Shown here in pieces: positions 7,757 through 12,239 of a stretch of 14,070 nucleotides of DNA (position 1 is the stretch's first letter; the number at the start of each line of letters is the position of its first letter). A program made the translations under genes and the position numbers. Under the pieces are notes generated by a model. That model had not been told where the DNA came from, made no database searches, and saw only the letters and a program-made list of their open reading frames with translations. Source of the DNA: Microcaldota archaeon (GTDB taxonomy: Archaea; Micrarchaeota; Micrarchaeia; Anstonellales; Bilamarchaeaceae); NCBI GenBank assembly GCA_016180665.1, contig JACPAS010000106.1:1-14070 (forward strand), written 5' to 3'.

Positions 7757-7954
7757 GTTTCTACCAAAGCCATACTTAAAGGAAACTGCCGAGCTAGTCT
7801 AAGAGATTTCTTAGAGACGCTCTTTACATGCATGCTTTGCATGCATGGGCAGATCTTTTTTGTATAGGCCTAGGCCAAACGCCAACCTTTGATTACAGGT
7901 TTGGGTTAGCACTAGCCTTTCTCTGAGAAAAACCTCATGAATGAAAGGCTGGTG
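7757..7954 (-). other. ~198-nt structured insertion in the tRNA T loop
   Basis: The segment lies between T-loop positions 59 and 60 if the mature loop is UUCAAAU; shifting the junction a few bases would give UUCAACU. On the minus strand it folds into AGCCUUUC/GAAAGGCU with an inner UGAG/CUCA hairpin, CCAAAC/GUUUGG, and a three-way junction closed by CUGCC/GGCAG (7852-7848 with 7790-7786). That junction holds a 9-bp CATGCATGC/GCATGCATG hairpin (7827-7847) and a GAGC/GCTC plus TCTAAG/CTTAGA hairpin (7791-7822). The ends can also pair as ACCAGCC with GGCTTTGGT, leaving a UU bulge. I see no ORF of note, no clear bulge-helix-bulge motif and no group I P7 partner. It may be an intron or a domain retained in a tRNA-like RNA. 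Confidence 0.65.
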
Positions 7955-7997
7955 TTTGAACTCCCGGCTTCCTCCTTACAAGAGAGGCACTCTACCA

Positions 7998-8075
7998 TTA
8001 CCCAACGCATAAGAAAAAACTCATGCCTTTTGCACCACTGCTTTTGGCTTCAGAAAGACTTAAACCAAAAGCATG
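7998..8075 (-). other. ~78-nt structured insertion in the tRNA D loop
   Basis: The segment lies between AGU and UGGUA of the D loop, so that its removal restores AGUUGGUA. It contains GCTTTTGG/CCAAAAGC, a perfect 8-bp stem (8072-8065 with 8047-8040) with a 17-nt loop, and GCATGAG/CTTATGC (8026-8020 with 8013-8007) around six U. The second helix has a G-U pair on the minus strand but an A-C mismatch on the plus strand, supporting minus-strand transcription. TCATGC near the 5' end can also pair with GCATGA inside. I could fit only a relaxed internal-loop match (UCAU with AUGG) at the junction. Confidence 0.65.
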
Positions 8076-8091
8076 ACTGAGTTACTAGGGC

Positions 8092-8110
8092 TGTAAAATA
8101 AAATTTTACA
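8092..8110. repeat. Inverted repeat abutting the tRNA 5' end
   Basis: TGTAAAAT (8092-8099) and ATTTTACA (8103-8110) are perfect 8-bp arms around AAA. The element touches the first base of the tRNA and lies downstream of the TATA-like box at 8119-8128, so it covers the likely transcription start and could be an operator or a short processed leader. Confidence 0.5.
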
Positions 8111-8118
8111 TCGAAAAT

Positions 8119-8128
8119 CTTTAAATAC
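8119..8128 (-). promoter_or_regulatory. TATA-like box for the tRNA, possibly shared with L40e
   Basis: GTATTTAAAG on the minus strand is centred about 32 bases before the tRNA, placing the start site a few bases before the acceptor stem. The same TTTAAATA also reads as a TATA box on the plus strand towards L40e, although plus-strand alternatives exist at 8138-8146 (TAATATATT). Confidence 0.45.
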
Positions 8129-8196
8129 GTACCTAATTAATATATTCTTGAAATTATGCGCGAATTAGGTTAATTTATAGAAAAGGTGAATTAAAT

Positions 8197-8349
8197 ATGG
8201 GTAAATTTCCAGAAGCAGATGCTCAAATAGTCAAAATCGTAATCTGCAGAAAATGTAAAACGAGAAACAAAAAAGGAGTTGGGATGTGCAGAAAGTGCGG
8301 ATCCAAATTCCTTCGACCAAAACGAAAAGACATAAGAGCTAAGAAGTAG
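8197..8349 (+). CDS. rpl40e: Large ribosomal subunit protein eL40 (L40e)
   Basis: This 50-aa gene is shorter than usual ORF cut-offs. The translation begins MGKFPEADAQIVKIVICRKC and ends with KRKDIRAKK. It contains the L40e zinc ribbon: CRKC near the middle and CRKC again 14 residues later (Cys 17, 20, 31, 34), with basic flanks that contact 23S rRNA. The length is the family norm in archaea, where L40e stands alone rather than fused to ubiquitin as in eukaryotes. GGTGAA six bases before the ATG is the ribosome-binding site. It points away from the tRNA gene, and its stop codon lies one base from the end of the convergent gene at 8351-9238. Confidence 0.95.
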   Translation: MGKFPEADAQIVKIVICRKCKTRNKKGVGMCRKCGSKFLRPKRKDIRAKK

Positions 8350-8350
8350 C

Positions 8351-9238
8351 TTATCTCTTATCTTTTAATTTTACTATCTGCTTTAGCATCTCAAATAGTT
8401 CTTTGGGTTTCATACTCTCTAGTTTTTTCTTTATATTCTTAAGGAATTTTGAATCACGTTCAAGAAACATAAGTAACATCTCTTTCGTTAATTTTCCTTT
8501 TTCCAGGCCAGCTTTGAATCTTGCCCTGCTTATAGGAGGTAATTTAGAGATTATCTCTCTGGGATTTTTCCCCTTTCTTATCGCAGAAACTACATACTCG
8601 AATACCTCTATTTCTTTTTCTATCTCTTCTTCTACCCTGTGTTTTCTATCTATTAGTGTTTTTACTATTTCTTTTTCTACAGCTACAATCTCTGACTTTT
8701 TAGTCTTCCCAACTTTAACAACTGAAGCACCTCCAAAAGGTGGTGGCGTATCATACTCCATATTGTCAATTATTTGTTGCATAATGTAAGGATTTATTTT
8801 GCTTCTTACAAGCGGGGTCCCAATGAAAGAGTATATGGGATAAGATGACTGCATAGCTGCTGACTCCTCTACTTTTTCTTGTGCGTAATCCTTTATGCTT
8901 ATATCTGATGCGACATCAAGAACCTCAGCTTTCTTTGTAGACGGGTTTACATACATTATTGCATAATGCTTAGTATGCCTCGCTTCTTTTCCTACAGTGG
9001 TTTGTGACAGGCTACTTGAGCTTCCAGTTATATTGCCTATATCATCCTGAACTTCAGCCATGATGTTCCCTATGTCGCTTACTTCTGCCTGCGCACCCTC
9101 TTTCAAAACTTCTCTCGATTTAAAAAACTCTAAAATGTCTTCTTTTTGGGTTATTCCAGCGGTTTCCACTAATGGCTTAAGCTCCTCCGATTTAAAGTCA
9201 TAAGAATAAGACACCCTCTCAACTAGTTTTTGTTCCAT
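8351..9238 (-). CDS. Unrecognised 295-aa protein with helical C-terminal region
   Basis: ATG 9238 (MEQKLVERVSYSYDF) is chosen over the longer frame to 9292. The extra 18 residues are hydrophobic and unlike the rest, and their DNA overlaps the inverted-repeat element at 9273-9342. A T-rich TATA-like box (CTTTTTTAATTTT on the minus strand, near 9255-9268) fits a nearly leaderless start at 9238. The N-terminal third is acidic and low-complexity near residues 60-85 (Ser-rich SSSSLSQTT). A middle part has strand-like segments (KHYAIMYVNPSTKKAEVLDV) and a PPPFGG turn. From about residue 185 the protein is almost entirely charged helix (Lys/Glu repeats), suggesting a coiled coil or helical bundle. 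There are no membrane spans and no Cys. No function is proposed. Confidence 0.65.
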   Translation of the reverse strand: MEQKLVERVSYSYDFKSEELKPLVETAGITQKEDILEFFKSREVLKEGAQAEVSDIGNIMAEVQDDIGNITGSSSSLSQTTVGKEARHTKHYAIMYVNPSTKKAEVLDVASDISIKDYAQEKVEESAAMQSSYPIYSFIGTPLVRSKINPYIMQQIIDNMEYDTPPPFGGASVVKVGKTKKSEIVAVEKEIVKTLIDRKHRVEEEIEKEIEVFEYVVSAIRKGKNPREIISKLPPISRARFKAGLEKGKLTKEMLLMFLERDSKFLKNIKKKLESMKPKELFEMLKQIVKLKDKR

Positions 9239-9272
9239 CAGAGTTAATATCCAGGAAAAATTAAAAAAGCGT

Positions 9273-9342
9273 AATATGTGACTATCTAGCAAACAAGTTT
9301 GCTATCTGTTCAGCATAGCTGAACATAGTCACACACAATATT
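9273..9342. repeat. Three-way-junction inverted-repeat element
   Basis: Outer arms AATAT (9273-9277) with ATATT (9338-9342) and GTGACTAT (9278-9285) with ATAGTCAC (9325-9332) enclose two perfect hairpins. These are TAGCAAAC/GTTTGCTA (9287-9304) and GTTCAGC/GCTGAAC (9308-9324, loop ATA). One side bulge, ACACA (9333-9337), breaks the outer helix. It lies downstream of PAC2 and upstream of the 9238 gene, both on the minus strand. It could be an mRNA 3' structure, a regulatory site or a small non-autonomous mobile-element remnant. Confidence 0.65.
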
Positions 9343-9349
9343 GGAATTG

Positions 9350-10111
9350 CTATCTAATATAAGAAACATCCTTCGTTGCACCTTCATAAGGAGTAATTGC
9401 ATTCTTCTGTAATTCTTCCTCTATTTTTTTCAATACCTTTTCCCCTTCCTTTGCTTTATTTTCTAATTTAGTAGTATCAATTTTAAATTCAAGCAATTTA
9501 GATAGCATCACAACAATATTTTTTGCAGCAGTTACATCAACATAACCACCATGCGTTTCACCCATCAAACATGCTCCACGTATTCCTTTTAATTTTGATA
9601 ATGCAGGCAGAAGGCCGGCTGCGCCAACAATTGATCCCCTAGCAACCCCAAACACTACACCGTATTTCTTCAACTCTTTTAATAGGTCCTTATCAGTAGC
9701 AACTCCAAATATTCTTCTATTCTCGTTTATTTTTCCAGTGCTATATCCACCTATTGTTAATACTTTTTCAATACCCACTTTCTTTGCATAATCAAGTATT
9801 ACGTCTGCAACCTCATACTGACCATAAGAAGTTATTGCCTGTACATCTCCTATGAGAAGAACTAAATCATATTTTTTGGTTTTGACTAAATAGAACTTAT
9901 TTCTTATAAGTTTCATTCCACCTTTTTTAGTCATAAAAACCTGATGCGGAAAGTGCGGCGAATATAAATTTGCTATTCTAACTCCCTTAAGTTCATCTAT
10001 TAAATATTTACCGACGACTCTTCCAATTAACCCAATTCCAGGGAGGCCAGTGATTAAAATAGCCTTCTTTAATTTTATCTTTTTTCTTTCAACAACGACC
10101 GTATCCTTCAT
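9350..10111 (-). CDS. PAC2-family protein (proteasome assembly chaperone-like)
   Basis: This 253-aa protein belongs to the archaeal PAC2 family related to eukaryotic proteasome assembly chaperone 2 and archaeal PbaA/PbaB. Visible hallmarks are ILITGLPGIGLIGRVVGKYL near the N-terminus, LYSPHFPHQVF, YDLVLLIGDVQ, KVLTIGGYSTGK, and GIRGACLMGETHGGYVD, followed by a C-terminal helical tail. Family members form oligomeric chaperones that bind proteasome alpha subunits or related complexes in the cytoplasm. The start at ATG 10111 overlaps the Nop10 stop codon (ATGA), which decides against the TTG two codons upstream and implies translational coupling. It is the last gene of the translation operon, its usual place in many archaea. 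Confidence 0.88.
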   Translation of the reverse strand: MKDTVVVERKKIKLKKAILITGLPGIGLIGRVVGKYLIDELKGVRIANLYSPHFPHQVFMTKKGGMKLIRNKFYLVKTKKYDLVLLIGDVQAITSYGQYEVADVILDYAKKVGIEKVLTIGGYSTGKINENRRIFGVATDKDLLKELKKYGVVFGVARGSIVGAAGLLPALSKLKGIRGACLMGETHGGYVDVTAAKNIVVMLSKLLEFKIDTTKLENKAKEGEKVLKKIEEELQKNAITPYEGATKDVSYIR

Positions 10112-10260
10112 GAACAAATCCCTTTGCTAACTCTTCTGTAATTATCATAAGGGCTATTTACTTTAAAAGGCGCAGGGTGGGCAGAAATTGAAATTCTGCC
10201 ACAGTGATTCTTAGAAAGAGTATACTCCCTACACACCGAGCAATATCTCATTTTCCTCAT
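10108..10260 (-). CDS. nop10: H/ACA RNP protein Nop10
   Basis: This 50-aa gene is below common ORF cut-offs. The translation is recognisable by CSVCREYTLSK in the first half and AHPAPF, SPYDNYRR in the second; the latter matches the Nop10 core that binds Cbf5. Nop10 is a component of the H/ACA RNP that guides rRNA pseudouridylation. The archaeal zinc site normally has four Cys; here Cys 7, 10 and 20 remain, with His 19 beside Cys 20, so zinc may be bound in a changed way or weakly. Its start (ATG 10260) overlaps the aIF2alpha stop as ATGA, and its stop overlaps the PAC2 start in the same manner. The aIF2alpha-Nop10-PAC2 order is conserved in archaea. Confidence 0.92.
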   Translation of the reverse strand: MRKMRYCSVCREYTLSKNHCGRISISAHPAPFKVNSPYDNYRRVSKGICS

Positions 10261-11009
10261 TTTTCTATCTCCATTTCGAAACTGCAATTATTCTTAACTG
10301 CAAATTTTTCTACCTCATCTAATATTTTCTTCATGTGCTTCTCGCCATCTTTATAGCTATTTGCTTTTAGGCTGATTTGATAATGCGGCGCACCAAGATA
10401 CAATACCTGGACATTATTTTCTTCCAGTTCAAATGCTTTTTTTATTTTTTCCACACCATTTTGATCATAAGAGGTGAAACTAACTATTTTTTTCACTTCA
10501 ACAATTGGCTTCTTAAAGCTCTTTTTTGCAATTTCCAGTAATTCGCTTTTAAGTTGTTTTGGAAGATCAAGCTCTTCAAGCAACTTTACTTCGCCTTCTC
10601 CCAAAAGCTCGAAAAATTCGTAGACATCTAATACTTTCTCAATTTTTTCCCTAACTTCTTCCTTGCTTAGTTTTACCTTTGCATTAGAAATAGCAACCTC
10701 TAATATCTTTTTTATTTTTTTCTCATCCCTTACTCTGGCTAACTTAAACTTCTTCTCTTCTTCGCTAACTCTCTTTATTGATACGTCAAATTGATTCTTT
10801 TCCCTATCTATGTGATGAACTTTTAGAACATGGCTCTGACCTTCTGATATAAATTCATGGATATTTTTTATCCACCTTGGTGCGACTTCAGATATATGCA
10901 TGAATGCTTCTAAGTGTTCATACTCCGTTAAGGTACAAAATGCACCATAAGGCAAAATTTTTTTTATTGTCCCTAAAACTAATTCATTTTCTTCAGGTAA
11001 TTTAGCTAT
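10257..11009 (-). CDS. eif2a: Translation initiation factor aIF2 subunit alpha, probable AUA start
   Basis: aIF2alpha forms the aIF2 heterotrimer that delivers initiator Met-tRNA. The protein has an N-terminal S1/OB domain (about 1-85: LPYGAFCTL, MHISEVAPRWIKNI, GQSHVLKVHHID, FDVSIKRV), a helical middle domain, and the C-terminal alpha-beta domain that binds aIF2gamma (KPIVEVKKIVSFTSYDQNGV onward). No ATG, GTG or TTG gives a complete S1 domain: the first such codon is TTG 10955, inside its first strand. Upstream in frame, E-N-E-L-V-L-G-T-I-K-K-I completes the domain, preceded by K-L-P-E as in relatives. The only position fitting the ribosome-binding site GGTGAT, three bases upstream, is ATA 11009-11007, 250 aa. 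The same GGTGAT-N3-start spacing is used by neighbours. Rare AUA initiation or a base error are the options. Confidence 0.88.
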   Translation of the reverse strand: MAKLPEENELVLGTIKKILPYGAFCTLTEYEHLEAFMHISEVAPRWIKNIHEFISEGQSHVLKVHHIDREKNQFDVSIKRVSEEEKKFKLARVRDEKKIKKILEVAISNAKVKLSKEEVREKIEKVLDVYEFFELLGEGEVKLLEELDLPKQLKSELLEIAKKSFKKPIVEVKKIVSFTSYDQNGVEKIKKAFELEENNVQVLYLGAPHYQISLKANSYKDGEKHMKKILDEVEKFAVKNNCSFEMEIEK

Positions 11010-11037
11010 TCAATCACCGTTTAATTAAAATATGCTC

Positions 11038-11199
11038 TTATTCCATCTCTTCGATTACTTTTCCGAGCACGTGAACCTTTCCACCTGTTGGTTCTGCAAG
11101 TGTTTCCTTGCATCCATTACAATCAATTTTGGTAGTTGCATTACCAAATATTATCATCTCAGTGCCGCAATTACATTTTACTTTAAGAAATTTAGTCAT
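11038..11199 (-). CDS. rps27e: Small ribosomal subunit protein eS27 (S27e)
   Basis: This 53-aa zinc-ribbon ribosomal protein begins MTKFLKVKCNCG. The second of two adjacent ATG codons (11199) is chosen because it lies three bases after GGTGAT, the spacing seen at other genes here; ATG 11202 would touch that motif. The C-terminal half, LAEPTGGKVHV, is the S27e signature. Zinc ligands are Cys 9 and 11 and Cys 27 and 30; the first knuckle is CxC rather than the usual CxxC, a one-residue deletion. It follows L44e by eight bases and precedes aIF2alpha, the standard archaeal order. Confidence 0.93.
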   Translation of the reverse strand: MTKFLKVKCNCGTEMIIFGNATTKIDCNGCKETLAEPTGGKVHVLGKVIEEME

Positions 11200-11207
11200 C
11201 ATATCAC

Positions 11208-11489
11208 CTATCCTTTTAGTTCGATCTTTTTCACAGTTCTTGAGCCAACAACCTTTTCGGTCTTTTTTTTGCACTCAGTACATTCTAGCATCAATTTCTG
11301 TCTCTTTCCCTGCTTCTTAACTGTCTTTTCACCTGCTCTTTTGCCGCCATGTCCCATAAGGCTTCTCTGATGCGCTCTGTTACCAATTGCTAAGGTTCTT
11401 GCGCTACCCTTACTCGCCACTTTCACTTTATGTTTCTTATGCGCATTGCAGTAAGGACAATAAGCTCTGACTTCTTTTGGAAACTTCAT
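11208..11489 (-). CDS. rpl44e: Large ribosomal subunit protein eL42 (L44e)
   Basis: This 93-aa protein begins MKFPKEVRAYCPYCNAHKKH, the L44e N-terminus. It has Cys 11 and 14 (CPYC) and a second pair in LECTECKKKT (Cys 72, 75), forming the zinc ribbon, and a basic central loop (GNRAHQRSLMGHGGKRAG) that reaches the ribosomal E site, where the CCA end of the exiting tRNA sits. The length is normal. GGAGGTC nine bases before the ATG is a strong ribosome-binding site. It starts 22 bases after the GINS stop codon. Confidence 0.95.
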   Translation of the reverse strand: MKFPKEVRAYCPYCNAHKKHKVKVASKGSARTLAIGNRAHQRSLMGHGGKRAGEKTVKKQGKRQKLMLECTECKKKTEKVVGSRTVKKIELKG

Positions 11490-11511
11490 TCAAATGACCT
11501 CCTCTGTTGTA

Positions 11512-12030
11512 TCAAATACTCTCAGCAATTTTTGTTTTTAAAAGCCAATTTGCCTCTTCTTCAGGTAGGTTAATTTCTTCACCAACCTTAAATGGGCCGT
11601 AAATATTATTGTCTATACCTTTATATTGTTCGACATCCTTTAATACCTTTACTCTTCGGTCTTTTTTTGCACTAATTCCGCTTTCTTTGGTTTCCCATCT
11701 ATCTTTTATGCTTTCTCTCATGGAATTTATTATCCCAACAAACTTTTCCAGGAACTCTTTTTCTTCGCTTGTTATTCCCTTTGGTTCGCCTTCCCCTCTT
11801 AGACCCATTAATGCAAGCTTCTCCTCTCTCTTTATCTGAATAGAGATAACTATCTTTCTTATGTTCTCATATTCTTTAATTGCCAGAAATGATTTTGAAT
11901 TCATTGCCTCTTGCGATCTCTTCCTCAGTAATTCATTAACCTTCTCATAGAAATCGCCTTCCAGCTGAGTTAAGGCTGCGCTTTCCAGTTCTTTCTTTTG
12001 AATTTCCCTAAGAGTAGCATAGTTAAGCAT
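11512..12030 (-). CDS. gins51: Archaeal GINS subunit, Gins51-type
   Basis: This 172-aa protein belongs to the replisome GINS complex that joins MCM helicase and Cdc45/GAN (RecJ-like). The N-terminal ~110 residues are helical (the A domain), and the last ~45 residues form the small B domain, recognised by VKVLKDVEQYKGIDNN, YGPFKVGEEINLPEEEANWLLK and a terminal AESI. A-then-B order is that of Gins51/Sld5. Start choice is uncertain: ATG 12030 has GGGGAG ten bases upstream, whereas TTG 12036 has it four bases upstream and adds two residues (MN). It heads the operon with L44e, S27e, aIF2alpha, Nop10 and PAC2, a neighbourhood seen in other archaea. Confidence 0.88.
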   Translation of the reverse strand: MLNYATLREIQKKELESAALTQLEGDFYEKVNELLRKRSQEAMNSKSFLAIKEYENIRKIVISIQIKREEKLALMGLRGEGEPKGITSEEKEFLEKFVGIINSMRESIKDRWETKESGISAKKDRRVKVLKDVEQYKGIDNNIYGPFKVGEEINLPEEEANWLLKTKIAESI

Positions 12031-12048
12031 ATTCAATAAACTCCCCTA

Positions 12049-12063
12049 ATTGTAATGTACAAT
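12049..12063. repeat. Inverted repeat at the GINS operon start region
   Basis: ATTGTA (12049-12054) and TACAAT (12058-12063) are perfect 6-bp arms around ATG. They lie between the TATA-like box on the minus strand (TTTTTAAAGTTTA, about 12064-12077) and the GINS start codon, where the operon's start site should be. It may be an operator. Confidence 0.4.
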
Positions 12064-12077
12064 AAACTTTAAAAATT
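12064..12077 (-). promoter_or_regulatory. TATA-like box of the GINS-ribosomal operon
   Basis: TTTTTAAAGTTTA on the minus strand lies about 35-45 bases before the GINS start, predicting a short leader. The rest of the 12064-12200 spacer is AT-rich with a second TTAAAA-type stretch and shows nothing else I can name. Confidence 0.4.
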
Positions 12078-12199
12078 CCATTTCTAAAAACTTCGATCCG
12101 AATCCTTAATCTATTTCTAAAATTCTTTAAAATCTTTGGCAGTGCAGTAGTTTGATTAGTATTAAAATTCCTGGTTCTTTAAAGTTTGTCAACCATTCC

Positions 12200-12211
12200 A
12201 ATTATAAAAAT
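12200..12211 (+). promoter_or_regulatory. TATA box of the EF-Tu-like gene
   Basis: ATTATAAAAATT on the plus strand lies about 34 bases before ATG 12240, predicting a leader of roughly 8-10 bases that just includes the GGGGTG ribosome-binding motif. Confidence 0.5.
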
Positions 12212-12239
12212 TAACTCCGTTCTTTAGTGGGGTGTTGAA

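Larger units (their letters stand above)
7743..8091 (-). tRNA. tRNA-Thr(UGU) interrupted in D loop and T loop
   Basis: Reading the minus strand from 8091, GCCCTAG (8091-8085) pairs perfectly with CTAGGGC (7750-7744). U8 and A9 follow, then D stem ACTC (8082-8079) with GAGT (7992-7989). The D loop starts AGT and resumes TGGTA (7997-7993). The anticodon arm is CCTCT, CTTGTAA, GGAGG (7987-7971) with anticodon TGT (7980-7978). The variable loop is AAGCC (7970-7966). T stem GGGAG (7965-7961) pairs CTCTC (7755-7751) with one G-U. The T loop begins TTCAAA and ends T (7756). The discriminator is U (7743); CCA is not encoded. Removing 7998-8075 and 7757-7954 leaves exactly 73 nt with U8-A14, G15-C48, G18G19, U33 and U54-A58 all in place. 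G1-C72, C2-G71 and anticodon G35-U36 agree with threonine identity. Exact splice points are inferred. Confidence 0.85.

Noticed and set aside
7757..7954. Group I intron in the T loop
   Set aside because: AGACUA resembles the P7 5' strand but lies in a local hairpin and no downstream UAGUC partner exists; P/Q elements were not found.
7743..8091. RNase P RNA or SRP RNA, suggested by the AGCCCTAG/CTAGGGCT closing helix and many internal hairpins
   Set aside because: The RNase P conserved regions and SRP helix 8 motif are absent on both strands, whereas a complete set of tRNA arms fits the minus strand, with the closing helix as the acceptor stem.
9239..9292. N-terminal extension of the 8351 gene to 9292
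   Set aside because: The extra residues are unlike the rest, overlap the inverted-repeat element, and a TATA-like box fits a start at 9238.
11032..11370. Plus-strand ORFs opposite S27e and L44e
   Set aside because: They overlap well-identified ribosomal protein genes and read as Phe/Ser-rich shadows.
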